A stretch of 64,000 nt of DNA from Ciona savignyi. Its lineage: Eukaryota > Chordata > Ascidiacea > Phlebobranchia > Cionidae. A program made the position numbers and the translations under genes. This document shows positions 42,843 to 54,000 of the stretch, piece after piece (position 1 is the stretch's first letter; each line of letters begins with the position of its first letter). The stretch spans positions 125,445 to 189,444 of the forward strand of contig CH003396.1 in NCBI GenBank assembly GCA_000149265.1, read 5' to 3'. Under the pieces are notes generated by a model. The model was not told the DNA's origin. It saw nothing but the letters and a program-made list of their open reading frames with translations, and made no database searches.

Positions 42843-43829
42843 TATCCAGTTTCGAACGTGCCAACCCTTTGCTACAGGCGGCGTACCAATTCGCCATTCT
42901 ATTCGGTCGAACAACACATATTTGAGTTTGTACAACGAATTTATCCAGGAACAGCAAGATAATAATGCGTTTTTATTGCCAAATCTAACTAATGTTATTT
43001 ACGTATTTTAACTTTTAATTTAATACCATTTTAATATTGGTGTACATTCATATCTAAAATAAAGCGAAAAAATCCATTGAATTAAACTAACTTAAAACAT
43101 ACGATATCCTATTAAAATTTTAATCCATCAGTGTTTGCAGGTAACATACTTTAATTTAGTATGTTTTGTTGAATTTTTATATGTGTAAAATTTGTATCAA
43201 GTTATAACACACATTTCTGCAGAAATGTAGCCTATTGCAGCAATGTTTCGTCATAATTTTTCTTCATATTTTCACACAGTTTCACCCAATAATGCGTAAT
43301 CATTTATTTTTCCTATATTTTAATGCTGGAACTAAAGTTTACCATTGCTAAATAATGTAATATGTTGTAATAAAACACAATTCTTCGTTTAAGTTCGGCA
43401 AAAATGTAATCTTACGACAAAAATCAATTTAAAAATGAGTTGTTTAATAGTGTTTCTATGGAAGCACATGTACCAACCGTGAAGGTTGCAAAATACAAAA
43501 CAATCCATCAAACAACTATAGATCAGATTTTTGCATACGTAATGTATTTAAGAAAAAACTGTGTAGTATTATGAAATGAAAAAGTGTTGCCAAGTCAGTG
43601 TCAAGTAAAGTTTATGCTACTTTAAATTTCTAGTTTAAATTGGTGTGATTTTCTCCGTAACAGTTGTCCGGTTGTCTTATTTCACGTTTATCAGGCCGCA
43701 GCTGACTAACATTTGCAAGTAGAGAAAAAGAGGTTATCAAGGCAAAGGAAAATAGTCAAAAAACTGTACCTGTATAAATAATTTTTTAAAACAATTGTTC
43801 CAAAAAAAACAAACGCAGGAATATTGTTC

Positions 43830-44102
43830 GGGTGCCTCTAAATACTACAGGACCGCTTGGAGCGCTTGGATCGCTTGGATCACTTAGATTGCTATGGAAA
43901 GTAATTCTAACCCTTTCCCAAACACTAATCTCAACCCCAGAACTAACTTTAACCCCAACCCTAACATTAATATCATGGCTTTTGTAATTACTAAGTATAG
44001 TAAGCGCTCCAAGCGATCCAAGCGATTTAAGCGCTCCAAGCGATTTAAGCGCTACATGCGCTCCAAGCGGTCCAAGCGCTCCTGTAGTATTTAGAGGTAC
44101 CG
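43830..44102. mobile_element. MITE family C, copy 3, with tandem-repeat inverted ends
   Basis: The ends GGTGCCTCTAAATACTACAG and CTGTAGTATTTAGAGGTACC are inverted repeats. Just inside them, both ends carry iterated 9-10-bp motifs (CGCTTGGA on the left, CCAAGCG or TTTAAGCG on the right). The direct repeat ATATTGTTC (43821-43829 and 44103-44111) is a 9-bp target duplication. The core CTAATCTCAACCCCAGAAC links it to the other family C copies. A 9-bp duplication with long inverted ends resembles Mutator-type elements. Confidence 0.82.
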
Positions 44103-44189
44103 ATATTGTTCTGCCTTAATGTGTTTGGCATATAATCTTGTATTTTACTAAGGAGTATAGAAGAAAACAAAAGGGGTTACCACACTGGC

Positions 44190-44285
44190 CATTATTAATC
44201 CACTGGGTTCAGGCAATGTCCGTTAAGTGCCTTGCCCCAGGACACAACCGACTAGATAACGACCAGTTTACTTACTGACAACTCG
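44190..44285 (-). repeat. SINE family A fragment
   Basis: Only the central block remains: AATCCACTGGGTTCAGGC, AAGTGCCTTGCCCCAGGACA, ACCGACTAGATAACGACC. Confidence 0.75.
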
Positions 44286-44357
44286 CATTAACTATTAATT
44301 CATATGATTTTGAACACTGGTATTTACTGTTGCTATCTTTTCTGTGCAGATTGTAGA

Positions 44358-44789
44358 ATGAATAACTTTATGCGAAAATCACTTGCATGCTCACTGGTGC
44401 GCGGAAATAGACTGAACTTTTCTAGCATTTGTCAGCGAAGTTCTGCTCAGACATTTCAGTCAAACCAAAATATTCGAAAATGGAATAAAACAATGTCCAG
44501 TTCTATTAAATTCCAATCTTTTGGATCCAGGACGTTTTCCGATTCTGCTGGAAAAACTGCTGGAGAGATAAAAATTAAGAACATTCTTTTAGAAGCTTTT
44601 ACGAAGTCTGAATCGATAGAAGTAAACGATATCTCAGGGGGGTGTGGTGATATGTACGAAGTGCATCTGGTGTCGAATGACTTTGTGGGAAAGAGGATGA
44701 TCCAGCAACACAAAATGGTCAATGATGCTTTAAAAGAAGAAGTTGCAAAAATGCACGGGATTAGGATTTTTACATCAATACCCAGTTAA
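44358..44789 (+). CDS. BOLA3: BolA family member 3, mitochondrial
   Basis: A single coding exon of 143 residues. BOLA3 acts in late mitochondrial iron-sulfur cluster maturation with GLRX5 and NFU1, delivering [4Fe-4S] clusters to lipoate synthase and respiratory complexes. Residues 1-61 contain no acidic residue and are rich in Arg, Ser and Asn, as in a mitochondrial presequence. The BolA domain spans about 67-143, with SGGCGDMYEV (Cys96, a candidate cluster ligand) and KRMIQQHKMVNDALKEE (His118, the conserved His), ending MHGIRIFTSIPS like vertebrate BOLA3. The ATG at 44358 was preferred over upstream in-frame codons because TCTTTTCTGTGCAG immediately before it looks like a splice acceptor. 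It could mark a 5' UTR intron or spliced-leader addition, which occurs in tunicates. ATAD3 starts 271 bp downstream on the same strand. Confidence 0.95.
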   Translation: MNNFMRKSLACSLVRGNRLNFSSICQRSSAQTFQSNQNIRKWNKTMSSSIKFQSFGSRTFSDSAGKTAGEIKIKNILLEAFTKSESIEVNDISGGCGDMYEVHLVSNDFVGKRMIQQHKMVNDALKEEVAKMHGIRIFTSIPS

Positions 44790-44902
44790 TGATACAATGT
44801 ATTTTAGTGTGTTGTGTCCTCTTTGAATAACTTATTACATCATGTCTATTCTGCCTTTATTATTCTGACACATTGTTTATTCTAGTATTATTTATAGTTG
44901 CA

Positions 44903-44908
44903 TTAAAC
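44903..44908 (+). terminator. Candidate polyadenylation signal of BOLA3
   Basis: ATTAAA about 115 nt after the stop codon, in the short spacer before ATAD3. Confidence 0.4.
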
Positions 44909-45060
44909 AATTACTTACTGGTATCAAACCATAAATTTGCATACTGTATTATTTTTTTTACTCTTTAAAGTTTTCTCTGCTGGAATAACCTTTAGTAATA
45001 GTTGTTTAGGCTGCTTTGTAATTTGCTATAAATTTTTCTGCTCGAGGGTAAAAACGAAAA

Positions 45061-48000
45061 ATGGATAATTCCCTATTGGGCCGCTTCTTCGGTGGTAAAG
45101 GAGCTGATCTTCCGGACATAAAACTCGATCCCGGAAGTCTTCCTCCTCCTCCCACTCCTCCAGAGACATCCAAGGACACAAAGAACAAACCCGGAGACAA
45201 ATGGTCCAACTTTGATCCGACCGGATTGGAGAGAGCGGCCGTCGCTGCCAAAGAACTGGACAAATCAAGTATGTGATGTGGTTAGCATAGATGAAATGAT
45301 AGCTGGTTCCATATACACAGCTTGAGACCCGACGGTCAAGTGTTTGTTTTATTTTAATAAGAATACGGTCTTTTAATAGAGCAAATCCAGTATGTGATCA
45401 TAGATAAAATGATGGGCTCACTAATCTGCACTACAGTAAGGTGGGTTTAGCAGGGTGGCACAACACACTATTCTGCGGGACAGTGGGAAGAAGGGCGGAG
45501 GGGTATTTTTATCACCAACATAAAAAAATACTTCTTTTGATAAACTCCATTCCGCTCATGTTATAACCTGGTCGGGTCTTGAAATAATAGGTGGGGCAAC
45601 ATACATGCGATTATGAGCCAACAGCTGGAATTTTGAATCATCATAGTAAGCGTTCGCTTGCGCACTAGTAAAGAGAAACAAACCAAAGTACCATACAAAC
45701 GTTGATCTTTTCTCTCTGTAAACCAAAAAATGGAGAGCGAAGTGACATTACAATACACTTAGTGAAAGTTTATTTAATTTGGTTTTTCTGGACTTTTTAA
45801 CTGGATTTTTTCTGGATTTGGGTTTTCTAGATTTAACTGGATTGAAAAAAACTAATGTCTCTTGCCCATGTTATGCTTTGTGGGTCCTCTGCCTGGGATA
45901 GACAATGTATTCCATGTTTATTGTTTACCTTATTTTTGTACAACTAAATTGTGAATCCTATCTCCCACAGCAAATGCTAAAGAAGCACTGGACCTTGCAC
46001 GAATGCAGGAATCAACTAAACAAATTGAGTTTCAAGGAAAAGTTAAGGTTGGTATTTGGTAATATTTTTAGGAATGTACCAACTCGTGTTGCTTTAAACC
46101 AAAGTATGGGAAATGTATGGCCTTTGGTCCAGGTTAGGCCTATGAAGAGATTTTGACCGGCCCGCAGTCTGTATTTAACCATACCCTGTAATTAAGATAT
46201 TAAATACTATTCATGTAATAATCCGGCCCAACATGAATTTTATTTTCCCACATCTGGCCCCTCGACTAGAGAAGTTGCCCACCCCTGCTCTGAACCGTGT
46301 TATGTTACCTTAAATAGCTGTAAAAATTGTATTGAGATACTTTAATGTGCAATAGTTAACTCCTGTCATCATATATTAAGGTTGAAAGGAAAAAAAACTT
46401 TTCTGCAAAAAACTTTTTATCACTGTGATACCGGTAATGTTTTTATTTTAGATATTTTTTTGTTTTTTTGAATTGCTTTAATAATATGTGTTATTTATAA
46501 TATTAATAACGGAAAAAAGGCCGAAAGACATCAGTCATTTAAATGGTCAATGTAAAAATTAGTGGGAAAAGTTAAATGTCAAACGTAGAGGCAAACAAGT
46601 CATTCGTTCATTATTAACGATATAGTTTCCACATCACAGATTAAAAATTGCACTTAATAAATTGCAGGAATATGAAATGAACTTGGAACATTTAAAAATG
46701 GACCAGATTAAAATGCAAGGGGAAGAACGAAGGAAAACGCAGTCACAGGATGCCAAGATAAAGAAGGAGGTAGGACAATATATGGGCTGGAGCGATGTAC
46801 TTATCTGAATCAGTTTGAAGTCTTTAGTTATTCTTGAATTTATAATTTCGAACCTTTGTGTAAAGAGAGTTATTTGATAAAATAATATTAATTTTTTATT
46901 TATAAAACCCCATTACTGTTAAGTGATAAAACAAATTTTACCACTTTCTCCAATTGTGAATCAAAATTGCCTTTTTTGTTCAACTATCAGTTAATTTTAA
47001 TTTGCTAGAATCAAAAATAATCTTAAATCATTTCGTATTTAAATCGAATTTTAATCTTGATTCTGGAATGCACCTTCATAGGTTGGTCAGAAGTATTTAA
47101 GGGATTGCAACTACCTGCATCTACCTTTGCGTTTGTCACATTTTAGCGGGGTTTATGGGATTTGATTTTTTTCTTTGTAACAAAGACCAGGGTAATGGCA
47201 TGACATAACTTAATTGTAACTTACTTCATAAAAATGGTAAAAAAGTTTTTTAATAAAGCAAAAAAACCTTTGTCCTGCTTCACATGTGGGTACTGGTATC
47301 GCCCATTTTGTATGATGCTGTATGATGCTTTCATGCTACCCTGCAAGGGTTACATGAGAATTGACCAAGTGTGACATACGAAAGAATATTGATTCAGTCA
47401 CTATTAGGCCATCTAACTGACTATACTAATTCGTATTGCAACAAGTTTTAAATAAGGCATAAATTGGTAAAATTATCAATTTGCCAAGATCAGCTATATA
47501 TTTTTGATCCAGGTACAACCAATTTTAGTCGTGCTTTTATTTAAATACCACCATGTCATCACTAAATATAGTCATGCCTAACCGACCGAACAAATTTTAA
47601 TTTCCACCTCCCCATCAACCATTTACCACTCAGCAAGCCGAGTACCAAGATTTGCTAGCTCGACGGCGATACGACGACCAACTCAAGCAGCAATCGTTGA
47701 TGAATGAGGACAACCTGCGGAGACAGGAGCAGTCGGTGGAAAAGCAGGAAGCAATGAGGAGAGGTGGGTAGATTGCCCTCAGAGCACTTGATTTATAAAT
47801 GTCTCTGAGCATGGCAGAAAAAGGCTGTAGTAATGCTGTGTGGACACTTATAAAAAAATTAAAAAAACAGCAATATTGTTAATTTTGTGTTTATAAAAAA
47901 TGTCCATAAAATGCCATAAAATATATGTGGATTGCTTTTCCGACAATACGACTTCATTTGTTTAAAAATGTCTCTGAAAGACAAATTTCTATGTGGGTTT

Positions 48001-51000
48001 GGATCAGGGGTCAGCTGTTATTTTTTCATTTTATTGCTAGAGTAGCAAGTTTGATAAGAATGATAACTATGCATAAGTGAAACAGACAGAAGAACACCTA
48101 CGTCTTTATCTCACATAGTGTTGTTTTTCTTTTATTGCGAAAATATTATTAGTTTTGCAGCTGGTAAACACATGATATTGTAAATTTTGTGTTTCTGAAT
48201 AAAAGACCAAACAATAGTCAAAAATATCCACGCAACACCTACATGCTTGGCATAAACAAATGTGTTAGCGTCAATAAATCTCAATAAAACACTTTCTGCT
48301 AGTGGGATTTTAACAAAAATACCCAAGCAGTTTTTATCGATGTATACAGAATAACATAATACATGCACATTTTTGGATCGTCCAATTTTAAATCTCTTAT
48401 CGCCAAAATGTTCAACCCAGCAACACTGGAGCACGAAATGAAGTTGCGACGAGACAACGAAATGGCTCGAGCTGAAGCCGAAGCGATCGCTCGTGCTAAA
48501 GCTGATCGTGAGAACAAGGATATCCGTCGTGAAGAAATCAAACTCGAGGCGGCGGAAAAAAGACAAACAGTGTTAGAGTCGATTAAGTAAGTTGGGTTCT
48601 GTGCCCCTCACCCATGAATACACCATTTTATAATGACTTATATTTTACAATAAGTTAGTGTTAAGTTTGTTTTTGTGTTACTCATACAAATATACCAGTT
48701 TACAATAACTTATATTTTACAATAAGTTATAAAGTAAGTTTGTTTTTCTGTTACTCCTGTAGTTCTATGTATACACCAGTTTACAATAACTTATATTTTA
48801 CATAATTTATAATAAGTTGTGTTCTATGTTACCTCTTTGTAACCACATGTTTATTAAATATTTATATTTTACAATAAGGTATTAGTAAGTTGTGGTATGT
48901 GTTACCACTATGTATATTAAACCTTACCTTTATAAGTTATTGTAAATTGCTATGTACATAGAAAGGCAGAGCATAACTTGTTCTAGCACAGGTCATTAAG
49001 TGATCCACATACCTAAATTTTCATGGCACATAGTTAGTTATACTGGATCCTGAATTTTCCAACTCTCAGTTCTGTTGTAATTTTCAATTATTTGTGTTTT
49101 CCACGAATATTTTTACAAATGAATTGGTTTCTAGAACTGCTGGAAGTGTCCTTGGTGAGGGCGCAAAATCTTTTCTGAATGACTGGGACAAGATAACGAC
49201 AGCTGTAAGTAAACCCTCATTTTATATTTGTTTGGCAGGTGCGGGGCCTGCTAAGGGGTAAATGGGGTTGGGGGTAAACATTGAACACCATAAGTTGACA
49301 ATATGAATTTTTTATTTAATTTTTTATTTTATATTAAAAAAAATTTGCATAGTGCTTAGCAGACATCACATGAACCTATCAGAATTATTAAATAGAATAC
49401 TTTGGTTAACCTAAGCCAGTAAAATGTCTCAATCACTATACAATACACAGTAATAGTTTCACTAACCTGACATGAACGCCATTAATCGCCCTTACCCTAA
49501 TGTTAGATAACCACAAATATCATATTCTTTACAACAATACAACTAAACATGTACTTTTATACAATCGAAATAATCTGATTTACCTTTTCTTTAACGTCGG
49601 ATGAATTTTACCATTTATCAGGATAAACGCGAATATCATATCCAATACAACTAAAAGTATATTTTTATACAACTAAAATACTATAATTGCTTTTAGTTAT
49701 CGTTCTGTTAGTTTTCCTATCTGTAAAGTAAGGATTAACATAAATATTCTATTTTATACAACTAAAATATGCTTGTATACAATTAAAATAAAATGTATTT
49801 TCATTTATTTAATTAAGTTTTCCCATTGTAAAGAAAAACAAAAACGTTACCCAAACATTCATTAATTAGGCGTTTGGGTTAACGCTGGTTGCCGCCGGAG
49901 TATACACCTCGAAAAACACCATGGAGGGTGGCTCGTTATGGGGAAGCGAGACTCGGGAAGCCGTCTCGGGTCCGCGACACCAGTAGGTTTACGTGCTCGG
50001 AGATGTTCAAACATCCGTTCCTCACCACCAGGAGGNNNNNNNNNNNNNNNNNNNNNNNNNNNNNNNNNNNNNNNNNNNNNNNNNNNNNNNNNNNNNNNNN
50101 NNNNNNNNNNNNNNNNNNNNNNNNNNNNNNNNNNNGGTTACTTAGTCATCCGGAAGACGCGTTAAAAGGAGTTGTCTTAAAGGTTTGTTCCGTATTTGTT
50201 CTTTATCTTTTTTGGTTAGGGCCTACTTATTCGATGTAATAGGAAATCAAGAACTTTTATCTGTTGCTTAAAATCTTGTTTAGAAACCTGGTTTTTTAGG
50301 GGGGAAATTAATAGATTATGTTAGTTTTTTGTTAAATCCTTAACACTGATGTCTTTTGCAAGGACATTGTCAAAGAGCATTCTGGAACTGAAAAAATTGC
50401 GCTTCTAAACAATAAGCACAGTTTTCATATTTTTAGTAGATATGTACATACAGGCTTTATATTTTTTTGGCAACAAATTTTATTGTTTTTTAAACTTTGA
50501 AGCTTTTTGTAACCAAGTATATTTTTCCAGCCCACTCTAGAAGAGAGAGTAAGGGATATCGCGATTGCTACGAGAAACACAAAGAAAAATAAGGGAGTTT
50601 ATCGAAATATATTATTACACGGTCCTCCTGGCACAGGGAAAACATTATTTTCCAAAGTGAGTATATTGTAAGAATGCATGTAAATTGACGTTCATGCAAT
50701 AATAAAAAAATGTAATTTTGAGATTCGAATTGGCTTTTCCATTTTGACCTAATAATATAAATTAAAATTAGTAGTTTCATCTGTTTTTGATTAAAATTAA
50801 GCTTAGCCTAATTCAGTAGTTGCTTGAAAACAAGAGTTAAATAATTGGTGGAACAAAAACATGATTCTCTTATACACAGTAATAACAAAATACAAAAGCT
50901 TCAGTTACCAGGCAGTGGAAATATGATAATCTGACTAGTACCCATGTTTTACCCCTGCAATTTTTAAAAGATCAAAGAGTACCACATTCTAACCATTGAA

Positions 51001-54000
51001 TTTTAAAATCTTCATAGAAACTTGCTATGCATTCCGGAATGGACTTCGCCATAATGACGGGTGGGGACGTGGCACCCATGGGTCGTGAAGGGGTCACTGC
51101 AACGCACAAGATGTTCGACTGGGCCAATAGTAGCAGGAGGGGGTAAGGAGTTGAGCATTTTTAAATATTTTATTGGTTTGTTGATACATCTGACAACATA
51201 TTTATTGTTTTTTTAATGCATCTGAGGTATGACAATAATATTAAAATAATTTAATAATAAAAATGGCGAAAATATAAAAGTCATTACATCTAGTGGAAAT
51301 TTTAAAGTTACTTGTCGATACATGTGGATGTGGGGATTGCCCACGGTTGATTTGACACTCAAATTATCAAATTCTGGGAAACTAACATGCTGTTTACGCC
51401 ATTAAACTCTTTAGCTTGTTATTTATTTACCCATTGATACTTGAGTTGGTTAGTTTTTGCTGTGTGTCAATAAGCAATCAACACAAAAAAGCTGACATTA
51501 TGATTTGGTTTATCAAGTTTACAAAACTGATATTTTTTAAGAATATGGTTGATTTTGAATATTGTGGTCAAGATATACAACCTTCTTAGCCATAGCTATT
51601 AACATGGCCGTAAAAAAACTCATACACATATTCAAAGACAGAGATACCTTTGTAAAACTGGTGGACAAACATAGAACATACAAATATTAAATTGTGGTCA
51701 TATAGAACATAAGTACATTTATATATAAAATAATAACAATTACCACTTATGTCTACCCAGTTTTAAAAATATATTTACGTTTAAAATGGTATAAGTTTAC
51801 ATCTTATATAATGTATCTATATAAGTCTGTAATTTATGTGTGAACCATTCATATGTCATATTCATCCACTATAGTTACACTATGTTGACAAACATGTTGG
51901 ATATTTCCTGATTTCACTTAAATAAGATTTGAAAGTGGTGTCTGTCCCTGCTATGCTACACCCTGGAATTTGTAATTTAATGATCTTAATTTTTTTGTAG
52001 TTTACTTATTTTATTTTTTTCATGTTTCTTAATCATTATTAAGAGGTTTTTATGCATTCATAAGTAGGATGTTCATTTCAGACTCATAATTAGATTTGGA
52101 AATATTTTTCGATTGTAATTATTCAAAATTAAGTGCTCAAGTGGAACAAAATAAAATTTATTTAATTTTGATTCAAAATGAATGAAAGTGGTAAAATTTG
52201 TATTTTTAGTATTTTAATAAACATACATGCAATTTTATTTTTTCTAATTAAACAAAAATTATATTTTGCTTGCACTATGCAGTTTATATCAGAACAGCTT
52301 GTAATCTATTCATCAGATAAATAATATAATAGCCGAATTATATGTATCTGTACTTAAATCAATGATACTCAAAGAGCATTGGACAATATACTTTCTGACT
52401 TTTCTCAAACAATTTTTAAACCCTATAGAAAGATATTGAATTTTTTATGTTCAACCGAAAAAAAAATTGAATTTGACAATTATGTTATTGGTTTGGCAAA
52501 TTGGTCTGTATTTGTGCCATTCCCTGAAAGAATATTTACCTTCATACTCATTTAAAAAAATGAAAAATTAAAAGTTTAATATACTAAACAATTTTCCAAA
52601 TCGACAGATTATTACTTTTTGTTGACGAAGCTGACGCATTTTTACGAAAGAGAGCAACAGTAAGTTGATTGGTCAGGTTAACCTGCTAGTGACTACTGAA
52701 CTGACTGATTGTAAGGTTATTGAAATGATTGTGACTTAGGTGTAATTTGCTTTGGATTATCGGCCACATTCCTTTTTCTTTTCAATAATTTCCCGCATTT
52801 TTTAAGAACTTGTTTTAACGACTGTTTAATTTTGCCATCTATTTCTATTACTATGCTATGATGTGTTTTATTTGATGTTCAACCTGAAACTAAAATATTA
52901 AAATCTTAATTACTGCCTTATAACGAATCTATGGTTTTCTGTGGTAATGCTGAGCATTAAGTTGGATACTTACAAATTATTTTTCACCACAAATTACTTT
53001 TTAATTTCAGGAGAAAATCAGTGAAGACCTTCGCGCAACTCTCAATGCATTTCTTTATAGAACAGGAGACCAGTCCAATAAGTAAGTTCGACTGAATAGC
53101 TTGGAGGGTTGGTGTGTCACCTGTCAGTAGAATGGTTGTGGGTTCGAAACTAGTCAATAGCTTCGTAAATTGTCTTCTAGACCTCTGAAAATCTTTCAAT
53201 GCAGATTCTTTAAGTATTTATATTTATTAAATGCCATGCTTAAAAAAACATAAAATTTTATTTAAAAACTTAAAAAGAAAATAATGCGTGAATTAACTGT
53301 GCCAAAGTCTCTTATTTTGAAATTACTTTGATTAACTAACTGACTTACTTAATAGATTGCAGTGTGTTATATATTGAGACTTTTCTCAATTTTGATACAA
53401 CCCATTCATGTACAGGGATCTGAAAAAAATCTGAAAAAAATAGAAATTACTTACTCCACTGATACTTACTATCTACTCTATCCTACTTACATAAACCCTT
53501 CAATGTTGATTCCCACATGCCAGAACACAAGGGACAATATCACCCATCACTTATTCCGACAGAATTAATCTAGTCGTTCAGTGCATCGCCTTTCGGTCGA
53601 AAGGTTGCTGGTTTGAAATCGCTAGCTAGTTGGTTGTGCTCTTAGGCAAGGCACTTAACTGACATTCCCGAACCCAGCGGATAAATGGGTTCTACCAAAT
53701 TGAAAGAGTTTGTGAATTATACACAATTCACTGCAATAGCTCACTTAACTCGACGGTGGCCGCGAGGTGATCTGACGATTGCCTGTGTGCTAACCCCCTT
53801 GGTTTTCCCATTCATAGGAATGAATAACATGAATATCCTATCCTACCCCATCACTTATTGCACAATTATTCTCACACAGATTCATGATGGTATTGGCAAG
53901 CAACCAGCCTGAACAGTTGGATTGGGCCATCAACGACAGAATCGATGAAATTGTAGAGTTTTCTCTCCCAGGTTAGTACAGCATATGTCTTGTACTTCAG

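Larger units (their letters stand above)
41581..44357. other. Intergenic region before BOLA3
   Basis: No gene is supported. It holds a full SINE (42561-42842), a MITE with repeated termini (43830-44102), a SINE fragment (44190-44285) and AT-rich DNA. Confidence 0.6.

Noticed and set aside
45448..46292. A complete hAT element running from CAGGGTGGCACAAC (45448) to the CCCACCCCTG end (46292)
   Set aside because: ATAD3 exon 2 lies inside, and the flanking 8-mers do not match. Only the right-hand remnant is kept.
48132..48566. 144-residue minus-strand frame
   Set aside because: It is antisense to ATAD3 exon 5, which matches the family in its correct frame and phase. The minus frame is a shadow.
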